DNA from: a gamma proteobacterium HIMB30
GTDB lineage: Bacteria; Pseudomonadota; Gammaproteobacteria; Pseudomonadales; Litorivicinaceae
Length of the DNA stretch: 64,000 bases
Direction: 5' to 3'
NCBI GenBank assembly: GCA_000227525.2
Contig: AGIG01000027.1
Location: 1 to 64,000, forward strand
Shown here: one piece after another, positions 1-8,558 of the stretch
Numbering within the stretch: position 1 is the first letter of the stretch
How the letters are laid out: each line of letters opens with the position of its first letter
The notes under the pieces: model-generated
The model's input: the letters and a program-made list of their open reading frames with translations, nothing else
Told to the model about the DNA's origin: nothing
Databases searched by the model: none
Program-made: the position numbers and the translations under genes

Positions 1-474
1 CTCACGTTGATCTCGAAGCGTTTGATTGACCTTGTGATCCAGGTCACAGCATTTACGGTCGCGCATTCTGCGACACTTGCGCTTGGTCTGTATGGTGTTC
101 TTGAACTTCCCGCGTCGATTGTCGAGCCCTTGATCGCTGCATCGATTATCTACATCGCTGTTGAAAATATATGGCATCACAAAGTGAATCGATCTCGAGC
201 TTTGGTGGTGTTTGCCTTTGGTTTGCTGCATGGATTGGGATTTGCCGAGGTGCTGACCGAACTCGGGCTGCCGGAGCGCGATTTTGTAGTTGGTCTTTTG
301 TCATTCAATGTCGGTGTTGAGCTTGGGCAATTGGCAATTATCCTGGGAGCCTATCTGTCGATCGGTATTTGGATTATGCACTATTCATGGTATCGAGCGA
401 GGTTCGCTATCCCTATGTCTTTGTTAATTGGCCTTGTTGGCTGTTATTGGTTTATCGAAAGAGTGATGAGTTAA
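1..474 (+). CDS. HupE/UreJ-family membrane protein, 5' end outside window
   Basis: C-terminal part of a small polytopic membrane protein; the frame is open to the window edge, so the true start lies upstream. The visible part has a histidine-containing helix (FTVAHSATLALG), a VEPLIAASIIY helix and the FGLLHGLGFAEVL segment typical of the HupE/UreJ family, whose members are thought to carry nickel or another transition metal. About four to five hydrophobic helices are visible. The stop overlaps the start of the downstream metal exporter by one base (TAATG), so the two are probably translationally coupled. Substrate specificity cannot be read from this fragment. Confidence 0.8.
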   Translation, partial: LTLISKRLIDLVIQVTAFTVAHSATLALGLYGVLELPASIVEPLIAASIIYIAVENIWHHKVNRSRALVVFAFGLLHGLGFAEVLTELGLPERDFVVGLLSFNVGVELGQLAIILGAYLSIGIWIMHYSWYRARFAIPMSLLIGLVGCYWFIERVMS

Positions 475-1592
475 TGGCGACTAATGCGCGAACAAACGCA
501 CAAGTGATGACGCGCGTTACCCTTATCGGGGCGATACTCGACGGACTATTGGGAGTCTTCAAGATCGCAATCGGTTGGATCAGTCAAAGTCATGCGCTCA
601 TCGCAGACGGCGTGCATTCACTATCGGATCTGGGTACCGATGTTTTGGTTATTTTGGCTGCAAGATGGAGTAATGAGGAGCCTGATGCGAATCACCCATA
701 TGGTCACGCTCGAATCGAAACGATAGCGACCCTTGTCCTGGGGAGCATTTTACTGGCCGTTGCTGGCGGTATTTTATATGACAGTTTGCAACGTATGATC
801 GACCCCAGTATTGCGATTGATCTCGGTGTGGCCGCATTTGCGATCACGATTACATCAATCGTGTCCAAAGAGGGGATTTATCGATACACCATCCACTATG
901 CGAAGAAGTTAAAATCGAAGCTGTTGATGGCCAATGCATGGCATTCCCGAACAGATGCTTTGTCATCGATTGCGGTCTTAGTCGGCTTAGTGGGGGTTTC
1001 TTTTGATGCGTTGTGGCTCGATGCTGTGGCTGCTCTGGTGGTCGCGTTACTGGTTGCGAAAATCGCTTTGGGCCTGCTGTGGGATTCAATGCAGGAGTTA
1101 ATCGATACGGCTTTACCAGAAGATCAGATGATGGCGATCCGAACAACTGCGATGAATGTACCTGGACTTCGAGACGTTCATCAGATACGAACTCGAACCA
1201 TGGCCGGAAAGGTCCTAGTTGACCTTCATCTTCAGGTGGACCCTCGAGTGTCGGTATCCGAGGGGCATGAGATTGGCTGTTGGGTCGCATCAAGCATTCG
1301 GAATGAGTTTCCCGATGTGTCGGATATCACTTTTCACATTGATCCTGAAGACGATGCCAACATCGATCGACAGGCGCCAACCACGTTGAGACCCTTGCGA
1401 GCCGAAGTTAGGCACGCGCTAGAGCAGGATTGGGGCAGCTTATGCGATATTCAGGAACTTCGTTTGCACTATCTTCGGGGTAGGATCGATGTTGAGGTGT
1501 TGACATCGACGCAAGTGACTTCTGCCGAGCTGCAATCAGCCTCCCGAAGACCGTGGCTGGGGCAAATTTCGGTACTCAATTCAAACCTCTAG
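474..1592 (+). CDS. Cation diffusion facilitator (CDF) family metal exporter
   Basis: Inner-membrane divalent cation/proton antiporter of the CDF family, 372 residues. The first metal site is seen in HALIADGVHSLSD (residues 40-52, with D45, H48 and D52) and the second in NAWHSRTDALSS (H157, D161). HPYGH (residues 74-78) follows helix 2 as in FieF and MamB relatives. The C-terminal third is a soluble dimerisation domain with DVHQIRTRTMAGKVLVDLHL. I chose the ATG at 474 because it overlaps the preceding stop and begins just before the first membrane helix; longer in-frame extensions lie inside the upstream gene. Likely substrates are iron, zinc or manganese, but motif reading does not decide among them. 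Confidence 0.9.
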   Translation: MATNARTNAQVMTRVTLIGAILDGLLGVFKIAIGWISQSHALIADGVHSLSDLGTDVLVILAARWSNEEPDANHPYGHARIETIATLVLGSILLAVAGGILYDSLQRMIDPSIAIDLGVAAFAITITSIVSKEGIYRYTIHYAKKLKSKLLMANAWHSRTDALSSIAVLVGLVGVSFDALWLDAVAALVVALLVAKIALGLLWDSMQELIDTALPEDQMMAIRTTAMNVPGLRDVHQIRTRTMAGKVLVDLHLQVDPRVSVSEGHEIGCWVASSIRNEFPDVSDITFHIDPEDDANIDRQAPTTLRPLRAEVRHALEQDWGSLCDIQELRLHYLRGRIDVEVLTSTQVTSAELQSASRRPWLGQISVLNSNL

Positions 1593-1666
1593 TGCAAAAA
1601 ATTGCATAACCTTATTATAAAAAGTAATAATATAGCCTGCGTTGAGGATTTGAGAGCATTTTGCAA

Positions 1667-1858
1667 ATGAAAATTTGGATGCAAGCGATTTGGAGTGTGA
1701 TGGCTTCTTTCTTAGGAGTTCAGTCGAACGCGAATCGCGAACGCGATTTTGAACACGGACGGTTTTCGGTTTTTGTCGTTGCCGGTCTGCTGATGACGTT
1801 CGCCTTTTTGATAAGCGTTTTTGGGCTTGTTCAACTGGTCATGATGTATGTAAAATAA
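1667..1858 (+). CDS. DUF2970 small membrane protein
   Basis: A 63-residue protein with an amphipathic N-terminus, the conserved segment FLGVQSNANRERDFEHG (about residues 16-32) and one membrane helix at the C-terminus. This pattern matches DUF2970 proteins, which often sit directly before coxB in gammaproteobacterial cytochrome oxidase clusters, as here. The function is unknown; a minor role in oxidase assembly is inferred only from its position. The ATG at 1667 is preferred to the in-frame TTG at 1661. Upstream there is an AT-rich dyad at 1612-1630 (TTATTA and TAATAA arms). Confidence 0.75.
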   Translation: MKIWMQAIWSVMASFLGVQSNANRERDFEHGRFSVFVVAGLLMTFAFLISVFGLVQLVMMYVK

Positions 1859-1993
1859 TGACGCCGTAAAGGCTCGGGATCTGGATGAATTCTGACCTCG
1901 AAGCGCGCTGGAGTGTGCGCCAATAATCATAAACAATTAATTTTTAATGAAGTTTCGTTAACCCCCGTATTCACAAACATAGGAGGTGTGCGA

Positions 1994-3088
1994 ATGAGCA
2001 AAGCACTTACTTTGGCTCTATCGCTGTTGTCAACGCCAGCATTGGCAGATTGGCAGGTCAATATGAATAAAGGTGTCACAGCCTTGTCGCGTGAGATCTT
2101 TGATCTGCACATGCTGATCTTCTGGATCTGCGTGGTGATTGGGGTCGCTGTCTTCGGCGTCATGTTCTACTCGATTTTTAAGCATCGGAAATCCAAGGGT
2201 GCCGTCGCAGAACATTGGCATGAGAACACCACGGTTGAAGTGGTTTGGACCGTGATTCCATCAATCATTCTGATTGCGATGGCCGTGCCAGCGACTGCGA
2301 CCTTGATGGATATGTACGATACGTCAGAAGCCGATGTTGATATTCAGATCACTGGCTATCAGTGGAAGTGGAGATATCAGTATCTGGATGAGGATATCGA
2401 CTTCTTCTCCAACCTATCGACTCCGCGTGAAGAGATCGTCAACGAGTCGGCAAAGAATCCGAATTATCTGCTCGAAGTGGATAATGCGCTTGTGATTCCG
2501 GCGAACAAAAAAGTTCGGTTCCTAATTACCGCCAATGATGTGATTCACTCGTGGTGGGTGCCGCACTTTGCTGTTAAGAAAGATGCGATCCCAGGATTTA
2601 TCAACGAAGCATGGGTCAAGGTCGAAGAGCCAGGCGTTTATCGTGGGCAGTGTACTGAGCTCTGTGGTAAGGATCACGGCTTCATGCCGGTGGTCGTCGA
2701 AGTGAAGTCGGAAGCCGACTACGCGCAATGGGTTGCTGATCAAAAGGCGATGAAATTGGCGATGGCTGGCGAAGCGTCAAAAGAATTCTCAATGGATGAG
2801 TTGATTGCAAAAGGTGAAGGTGTTTATCAGGCTGCATGCGCAGGTTGTCACCAGCCAAACGGTCAAGGGATCCCAGGGGCATTCCCTGCGATCACAGGAA
2901 GTGCGATAGCCACGGGCGCGATTGATGCGCACATTGACATCATTGTGAATGGTAAAACAGGCACCGCGATGCAGGCTTTCAAAGAGCAATTATCGGCAGT
3001 CGATATCGCTGCTGTTGTAACTTATCAACGGAACGCGTTGGGCAATACCGTGGGCGATATGGTCCAGCCAAGCGCCATCCAAAAATAA
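1994..3088 (+). CDS. coxB: Cytochrome c oxidase subunit II with fused cytochrome c domain
   Basis: Electron-entry subunit of an aa3-type cytochrome c oxidase, 364 residues. Order: signal-like N-terminus (cleavage near ALA-DW), two membrane helices (about residues 40-62 and 82-104), then the periplasmic CuA cupredoxin domain with GYQWKW and the copper ligands C220, C224, H228 and M231. A C-terminal class I cytochrome c domain follows, with CAGCH at 282-286 and a distal methionine in GTAMQAF. Fusion of a heme c domain makes this a caa3-like subunit II. A strong ribosome site (AGGAGGTG, 1981-1988) fixes the ATG at 1994; the frame extends further upstream but without a plausible start. It heads the oxidase operon. 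Confidence 0.97.
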   Translation: MSKALTLALSLLSTPALADWQVNMNKGVTALSREIFDLHMLIFWICVVIGVAVFGVMFYSIFKHRKSKGAVAEHWHENTTVEVVWTVIPSIILIAMAVPATATLMDMYDTSEADVDIQITGYQWKWRYQYLDEDIDFFSNLSTPREEIVNESAKNPNYLLEVDNALVIPANKKVRFLITANDVIHSWWVPHFAVKKDAIPGFINEAWVKVEEPGVYRGQCTELCGKDHGFMPVVVEVKSEADYAQWVADQKAMKLAMAGEASKEFSMDELIAKGEGVYQAACAGCHQPNGQGIPGAFPAITGSAIATGAIDAHIDIIVNGKTGTAMQAFKEQLSAVDIAAVVTYQRNALGNTVGDMVQPSAIQK

Positions 3089-3100
3089 GAGGAAATCATT

Positions 3101-4699
3101 ATGGCTACAGTTGATGTCGATCTACCGCACGTAAAAGACGAAGATCCCCACCACCACGGTCCTGCGAAAGGTCTTGGTCGCTGGTTGTATACAACGAACC
3201 ACAAAGATATTGGTTCGATGTATCTGATCTTTAGTTTGACCATGTTTATGATTGGCGGAATCATGGCGCTGATTATTCGTGCCGAATTATTCCAGCCAGG
3301 TTTGCAACTTGTTGAACCAAACTTCTTTAACCAAATGACCACAATGCACGGTCTGATCATGGTCTTTGGGGCCGTGATGCCTGCGTTTGTCGGCCTCGCA
3401 AACTGGATGATTCCAATGCAAATTGGTGCTCCAGATATGGCGTTGCCTCGAATGAACAACTGGAGTTTCTGGATTCTGCCTTTTGCGTTCTTGATTCTCT
3501 TGTCGTCGTTATTCATGCCAGGTGGCGCGCCAAACTTTGGTTGGACGTTCTACGCTCCACTGTCGACGACCTACGCACCGGAATCGGTCACGTTCTTCAT
3601 TTTCGGCGTCCACATCATGGGTGCATCGTCAATCATGGGCGCGATTAATATCATTGCGACTATCTTGAACATGCGCGCGCCTGGAATGACGTTGATGAAA
3701 ATGCCACTGTTTGTGTGGACGTGGTTGATTACCGCATTCCTTTTGATCGCTGTCATGCCAGTTCTCGCCGGTGTGGTCACAATGATGTTGATGGATATCC
3801 ACTTCGGAACTTCGTTCTTCAACGCGGCGGGCGGTGGTGACCCAGTCCTGTTCCAGCACGTATTCTGGTTCTTCGGACACCCAGAGGTTTACATCATGAT
3901 CCTACCTGCATTCGGCATTATCAGTGAGATCATCCCAACGTTCGCCAGAAAGCGTCTGTTCGGCTACTCATCGATGGTGTACGCGGTGGCTTCGATTGCG
4001 TTGTTATCGTTTGTGGTGTGGGCACACCACATGTTTACCGTCGGGATGCCTTTGGTCGGTGAAGTATTCTTCATGTTTGCGACCATGTTGATCGCGGTCC
4101 CAACAGGTGTGAAAGTATTCAACTGGACAGCGACCATGTTCCGTGGGTCGATGACGTTTGAAACGCCAATGCTATTTGCAATCGCGTTTGTGGTTCTGTT
4201 CACCATCGGTGGCTTCTCAGGACTGATGCTCGCAATTGCGCCGGCTGACTTCCAATACCACGACACGTACTTCGTTGTTGCTCACTTCCACTATGTATTG
4301 GTGCCTGGAGCGATCTTCTCGATCATGGCTGCAACCTATTATTGGTTGCCGAAGTGGACTGGACATCAATTGAACGAAACCATGGGCAAATTGCATTTCT
4401 GGTTGTCGTTTGTTGGTGTGAATGTCACGTTCTTCCCGATGCATTTTGTCGGATTGGCGGGCATGCCGCGTCGGATTCCCGACTACGCATTGCAGTTCGC
4501 TGACTTCAACAGCATGGCATCCGTTGGGGCGTTTATCTTCGGATTTTCACAGCTTGTATTTATCTACAACGTGATCCAAAACGTTCGCGCTGGAGAGAAA
4601 GCAACAGCACAGGTTTGGGAAGGTGCACAGGGTCTTGAGTGGACGGTACCGTCACCAGCGCCTTACCACACATTCTCAACACCACCAAAGGTTGACTAA
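3101..4699 (+). CDS. coxA: Cytochrome c oxidase subunit I
   Basis: Catalytic heme a / a3-CuB subunit, 532 residues, 12 expected membrane helices. Heme and copper ligands are visible: H83 (heme a), H260 with the cross-linked Y264 in GHPEVYI, H309-H310 (CuB), then H395 (heme a3) and H397 (heme a) in AHFHYVL. E262 in the HPEVY motif marks the A1 subfamily, whose D-channel ends at this glutamate. AGGAAA lies a few bases before the ATG. It follows coxB by 12 bases and is read with the same operon. Confidence 0.98.
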   Translation: MATVDVDLPHVKDEDPHHHGPAKGLGRWLYTTNHKDIGSMYLIFSLTMFMIGGIMALIIRAELFQPGLQLVEPNFFNQMTTMHGLIMVFGAVMPAFVGLANWMIPMQIGAPDMALPRMNNWSFWILPFAFLILLSSLFMPGGAPNFGWTFYAPLSTTYAPESVTFFIFGVHIMGASSIMGAINIIATILNMRAPGMTLMKMPLFVWTWLITAFLLIAVMPVLAGVVTMMLMDIHFGTSFFNAAGGGDPVLFQHVFWFFGHPEVYIMILPAFGIISEIIPTFARKRLFGYSSMVYAVASIALLSFVVWAHHMFTVGMPLVGEVFFMFATMLIAVPTGVKVFNWTATMFRGSMTFETPMLFAIAFVVLFTIGGFSGLMLAIAPADFQYHDTYFVVAHFHYVLVPGAIFSIMAATYYWLPKWTGHQLNETMGKLHFWLSFVGVNVTFFPMHFVGLAGMPRRIPDYALQFADFNSMASVGAFIFGFSQLVFIYNVIQNVRAGEKATAQVWEGAQGLEWTVPSPAPYHTFSTPPKVD

Positions 4700-4703
4700 A
4701 CCG

Positions 4704-5285
4704 ATGGCTGAGCAGAACGAAACAAAAACCAATCGACTGGTGGTGCGGCTGGCGACAGCCGCCATCGCAATGTTTGGTTTCGGCTTCGCTTTGGTCCCGT
4801 TATACGATGTTTTTTGTGATATCACAGGACTCAATGGCAAAAACTTTAGCCAAGGTCCTGCGGAAGTCACGTCGGTGGATCGGTCGAGGACTGTGAAGGT
4901 CCAGTTTGTTACCGTTAATCCGGCAGACATGCCTTGGGATTTCAAACCAACTGTTCGCTCAATGCGAGTCCACCCTGGCGAAGATAAACACACTACGTTT
5001 TACGCGAAGAATTCGACCGCGGAATGGATGGTTGCGCAAGCCGTTCCATCTGTAACGCCATCGGAAGCCGCGCCCTATCTTCACAAGGTGAATTGCTTCT
5101 GTTTTGATCGGCAACCGCTGGACGCGGGTACCGATACCGAAATGCCTCTGCTGTTCGTGGTCGACCCAGAGCTACCAGAGCACATTTCAACAATCACGTT
5201 ATCTTACGCATTGTATGATCTGACTGATGATCAGAAGGTGACGCAGGTAACACTCGATAATGACAAAGGACGGGCATCTTTATGA
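4704..5285 (+). CDS. ctaG: Cytochrome c oxidase assembly protein CtaG (Cox11)
   Basis: Copper chaperone that delivers copper to the CuB site of subunit I. The protein has 193 residues: one N-terminal membrane anchor (about 15-37), the YDVFCDITG segment just after it, and the copper-binding NCFCF motif at residues 130-134 in a periplasmic immunoglobulin-like domain. The ATG at 4704 lies five bases after the coxA stop; a longer frame reaching back into coxA is rejected because it would add sequence with no family counterpart. Its stop overlaps the coxC start by four bases (ATGA). Confidence 0.95.
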   Translation: MAEQNETKTNRLVVRLATAAIAMFGFGFALVPLYDVFCDITGLNGKNFSQGPAEVTSVDRSRTVKVQFVTVNPADMPWDFKPTVRSMRVHPGEDKHTTFYAKNSTAEWMVAQAVPSVTPSEAAPYLHKVNCFCFDRQPLDAGTDTEMPLLFVVDPELPEHISTITLSYALYDLTDDQKVTQVTLDNDKGRASL

Positions 5286-6163
5286 GTGGTTCGACATATT
5301 ACGTTCCAGAACAAAGTAAGTGGCCAATTTTGGCTTCGGTTTCGCTTGGGCTTCTCGCCTATGGCGCGGCTATGACCATGACAGCAATGACTGCTGATCG
5401 TGATTCTTTTGGCCCTTGGGTTCTCGGTGGCGGATTCCTGGTGCTTTTCTACGTGATTTTCGGTTGGTTTAAAGACCAGATTCGCGAGGAAGCTGAGGGA
5501 CTTCACAGCGATCAGCTCGATCGATCGTATCGCCAGGGTATGTTGTGGTTCATTTTTTCTGAAGTGATGTTCTTCTGTGCATTCTTCGGAGCACTGTTTT
5601 ATGTTCGGGTGTTCTCGGTGCCTTGGATTGGTGGTGAGGGCGACAAGGGCGTAACCAACATGTTGTGGGAAGGCTTCACAGCCACTTGGCCGTTGTTACA
5701 AACGCCAGATATGAAGCAATTTCCGGGTGCGACAGCGGTCATTGACCCTTGGCATTTGCCTTTGGTGAATACGGTGTTGCTGATTACGTCGAGCGTGACC
5801 GTGACGTTTGCGCATCACGCGTTGAAGGAAAATAAGCGCCGCGCTCTCGAGGCTTGGTTAGCGGCAACGATCATCCTTGCTGTGATCTTCTTGTACTTCC
5901 AAGCGGTGGAGTACCACGAAGCTTACACTGAACTGGGTCTTACACTTAATTCAGGGATTTATGGGGCGACGTTTTTCATGTTGACTGGGTTCCATGGTTT
6001 CCACGTGATGCTGGGTACAACCATGTTATTTGTCATGCTCCTGCGCTGCTTTGATGGCGCTTTTTCACCAGAAAAGCACTTTGCGTTTGAGGCAGTCGCT
6101 TGGTATTGGCACTTTGTCGATGTGGTTTGGGTGGGACTGTTTATTTTCGTCTACATCCTCTAA
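5282..6163 (+). CDS. coxC: Cytochrome c oxidase subunit III
   Basis: Structural subunit III, 293 residues, seven expected membrane helices. Family landmarks: SEVMFFCAFFGALFY (third helix, with the conserved glutamate), WPLLQTPDMKQFPG loop, HHALKENKR, EAYTELGLTLNSGIYGATFF and the C-terminal WYWHFVDVVWVGLF. It overlaps ctaG by four bases, indicating translational coupling. Its stop overlaps the stop of the convergent DUF2909 gene by four bases (CTAA), so no terminator fits between them. Confidence 0.97.
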   Translation: MSGSTYYVPEQSKWPILASVSLGLLAYGAAMTMTAMTADRDSFGPWVLGGGFLVLFYVIFGWFKDQIREEAEGLHSDQLDRSYRQGMLWFIFSEVMFFCAFFGALFYVRVFSVPWIGGEGDKGVTNMLWEGFTATWPLLQTPDMKQFPGATAVIDPWHLPLVNTVLLITSSVTVTFAHHALKENKRRALEAWLAATIILAVIFLYFQAVEYHEAYTELGLTLNSGIYGATFFMLTGFHGFHVMLGTTMLFVMLLRCFDGAFSPEKHFAFEAVAWYWHFVDVVWVGLFIFVYIL

Positions 6164-6366
6164 CCACCGATTCCGTGGGGTTCGAGTAAGCCGGTGGCAA
6201 TTCCGATTGCCACCAGAGCGATGAGCCCCGCAGCCAGCCCAACGCGCCACGCCAGCGCATTCACGACACGCTTCTTGTCGGACGGGTCCTTCATCAGGAA
6301 GTAAAGGCCCGAAAATAAAACGCCAACGACGGCCAAAAACAAAATCACGATTAAAATTTTGAACAT
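6160..6366 (-). CDS. DUF2909 (twin membrane helix) small protein
   Basis: A 68-residue protein made almost entirely of two membrane helices joined by the loop MKDPSDKKRVVNALAWRVG. This is the DUF2909 pattern; such genes sit between coxC and SURF1 on the opposite strand in Pseudomonas-type cox clusters, as here. The ATG at 6366 places the first hydrophobic helix at the N-terminus; an upstream extension would run into the SURF1 leader. Function unknown; a role in oxidase assembly is suggested only by conserved position. Confidence 0.8.
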   Translation of the reverse strand: MFKILIVILFLAVVGVLFSGLYFLMKDPSDKKRVVNALAWRVGLAAGLIALVAIGIATGLLEPHGIGG

Positions 6367-6404
6367 AGTATTTCTCACTGACTGGAAGGGTGCAGGAAAC
6401 CACA

Positions 6405-7091
6405 ATGTGGCTAACAAAGAAATGGTGGTTTTTAATTGTTGTGATTCCAATCGTCGGTTTGTGCATCAAAGCGGGCTTTTGGCAACTCGATCGTGCGCAT
6501 CAAAAAGAGGAGTTAATCCGCGTTTTGACCGTCGGCGAATCGCTGTTAACAAGCGGTTCTGACATGCTGAGCCAACAAGTGGAAAGCGGCACACATCAAG
6601 TCCAACTGACAGTCTACCGGGATACTGCCACGCCGCTTCGGTTTTTAGATAATCGGATCCAAGACCGTGTTGCGGGTTATGAAGTGTTTACAGAGGCAAC
6701 GAGCTCTGACGGCTCAGTCCGGGTGTTAGTCAACCTCGGTTGGGTTCCTGGTCCCAAAAGACGAGATGAACTACCGACGATCGAAATTCCAACCGTCTTT
6801 GAGCTGAAAGGATTATGGGTTCCGATCACAGACAGCTATTTGATGAGTGAGTCGGATACCGAGACTCTCGGTGACGCACAACGGGTGCAGTCACTGACGG
6901 ATATGATCAAGACCAATTTGTTATCTGGCATGGTGTTAGCTGAGGGGCTATTACCTCGCAATGCCAACGGTCCGAAGCCGAGACTCGGTCCAGAAACTCA
7001 TTATGGATATGCGATTCAATGGTTTTTGTTGGCCTTGGTGCTCTGCGGGATGACGGCCGTGATATTAAGGAAGGGGGTACTACGTGGGTAA
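6405..7091 (+). CDS. SURF1-family oxidase assembly protein
   Basis: SURF1-family protein, 228 residues, which helps insert heme a into subunit I. It has the family shape: one N-terminal membrane helix (about residues 7-24), a periplasmic domain and a second C-terminal helix (about 203-222). Recognisable motifs are GFWQLDRA after the first helix, VLVNLGWVPGPKRRDELP in the middle, and HYGYAIQWFLLA at the start of the last helix. ATG at 6405 is chosen over GTG at 6390 because AGGAAA at 6394-6399 lies at the right distance. It overlaps the next gene by eight bases. Confidence 0.92.
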   Translation: MWLTKKWWFLIVVIPIVGLCIKAGFWQLDRAHQKEELIRVLTVGESLLTSGSDMLSQQVESGTHQVQLTVYRDTATPLRFLDNRIQDRVAGYEVFTEATSSDGSVRVLVNLGWVPGPKRRDELPTIEIPTVFELKGLWVPITDSYLMSESDTETLGDAQRVQSLTDMIKTNLLSGMVLAEGLLPRNANGPKPRLGPETHYGYAIQWFLLALVLCGMTAVILRKGVLRG

Positions 7092-7533
7092 TCGCACAAC
7101 TTTTTGGTTGATTTGGGCCATTGCTTTGGTCCCCATGATCGCGGCATTTGTCATGTATTTTGGGCAAATTGGTTTACCAGAAGGGCGAACACATCATGGC
7201 CAGCTCGTGGAGTCAGGTACGCAGCATTCTGACATCGGGTTGCCGCATCCGGGCGAACCTGCGAAGTGGCAGGTTGTTCTCGCTTCCAATGCGTCGTGTG
7301 CTCCTTGTCAAACGTTTGGAGAGGGTATGGAGAATTTCCATACGGCGCTTGGTCGAGAGCGTAATCGTGTCGTCGTGTCTGAGGTCCAAACGACGACATT
7401 GACCGTCAGCGAGCCGTCGATTTGGGTGATCGATCCCCTTGGGAATGTCGTTTTAAAGTTCGAGCCTGGAATTAATCCAACGTTGATTCTCCAGGATTTG
7501 AAAAAGTTATTGAAGGTATCGAAGGTGGGCTAA
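7084..7533 (+). CDS. Membrane-anchored thioredoxin-like oxidase cluster protein
   Basis: A 149-residue protein with one N-terminal membrane helix (about 8-28) and a soluble domain carrying a CxxC pair (C72 and C75 in ASCAPCQTF). The later segment PSIWVIDPLGNVVLKF resembles the strand-rich end of thioredoxin and SCO folds. It occupies the slot of the uncharacterised gene between SURF1 and ctaA in Pseudomonas-type cox clusters. GTG at 7084 lies inside the SURF1 stop region, and the stop overlaps ctaA by one base, so all three are coupled. A disulfide or copper-handling role in oxidase assembly is an inference from the CxxC and context. Confidence 0.7.
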   Translation: MGNRTTFWLIWAIALVPMIAAFVMYFGQIGLPEGRTHHGQLVESGTQHSDIGLPHPGEPAKWQVVLASNASCAPCQTFGEGMENFHTALGRERNRVVVSEVQTTTLTVSEPSIWVIDPLGNVVLKFEPGINPTLILQDLKKLLKVSKVG

Positions 7534-8558
7534 TGGCAAACAATCTTCCATTAAAGCTAGCGACTATCGCACTGTTTTTAGCTGTTGAAGTGGTGCTGAT
7601 GGGTGGTTTTACACGGATCACTGATTCTGGCCTTGGTTGTCCTGATTGGCCGGGTTGTTTCGGCAAGATGGTGATGACCACGGATACCGAGACGATTGCG
7701 CATCTTCAAGAGCGCTATCCAGAAATCCATGTCGCGGTTCATAAAGGCTGGATCGAAATGATTCATCGCTATATTGCGGGAGGTCTTGGACTGTTGATCA
7801 TGGGGATCGCATACCTTGGTTATCGCGAAAAAGATAAAACACCTAACTACCCCTATTTGGTGTCTCTCGCACTGCTCGGATTGGTCATCATTCAAGGAGC
7901 ATTCGGGGCATTTACAGTGACGCTTAAGTTGTTGCCGAATATCGTTACACTGCATTTAATGGGTGGACTGATCATCGTTTCGACCCTGATGTATTTGCGT
8001 CATCGACTCAAACGGCTGGCTAATGGTGATACGAAAGCCATTTCCATGCGAATGTCAGTCCTTGTTGGGATTGGCTTATTGTTTGCTCAAATCATCCTGG
8101 GAGGTTGGGTGTCGACTAACTACGCGGGTTGGGCATGCCCAGGGGTGCTCAGTTGTGCAGGCGGCGGTGAGGTGCAATACGATTTCCAGAGTGGATTCAA
8201 TTTGTTCCCAAAAGTTGGGCCAAATTATGAAGGTGGACAGCTTGAACACGGTGCGCGAGCGGCCATCCAAGTGGTACATCGGGCCGGTGCCTTCGTGGTC
8301 CTCGCCTACTGGCTCGTACTATTGGCGGTCTATCTCAAACGTGGCGTACTCACGTCTCGTAAAGCGTCTCATTTTATTGGGTTAACTGTTGTACAAATCG
8401 TGTTCGGCTATGCAAACGTTGTTTACGCAGTTCCCGATAGTCTCGCATTTATCCACCATGCCTTGGGTGTTTTGCTATTATTAGCGGCGTGGTCGATTGC
8501 ATATGAGACGGCCACTGAACAGGAGGATGCTGTTTATGGCAATGTTAGACACGCTTAA
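7533..8558 (+). CDS. ctaA: Heme A synthase
   Basis: Converts heme O to heme A by oxidising its C8 methyl group, 341 residues, eight membrane helices in two four-helix halves. Seen motifs: GGFTRITDSGLGCPDWPGCFG near residue 25, which carries the paired periplasmic cysteines, IHRYIAGGLG (first-half histidine), LHLMGGL, and in the second half GGWVSTNYAGWACPG, VVHRAGAFV and HHALGVLLLL. It shares one base with the preceding stop (TAATG) and overlaps the heme O synthase downstream, matching their sequential reactions. Confidence 0.96.
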   Translation: MANNLPLKLATIALFLAVEVVLMGGFTRITDSGLGCPDWPGCFGKMVMTTDTETIAHLQERYPEIHVAVHKGWIEMIHRYIAGGLGLLIMGIAYLGYREKDKTPNYPYLVSLALLGLVIIQGAFGAFTVTLKLLPNIVTLHLMGGLIIVSTLMYLRHRLKRLANGDTKAISMRMSVLVGIGLLFAQIILGGWVSTNYAGWACPGVLSCAGGGEVQYDFQSGFNLFPKVGPNYEGGQLEHGARAAIQVVHRAGAFVVLAYWLVLLAVYLKRGVLTSRKASHFIGLTVVQIVFGYANVVYAVPDSLAFIHHALGVLLLLAAWSIAYETATEQEDAVYGNVRHA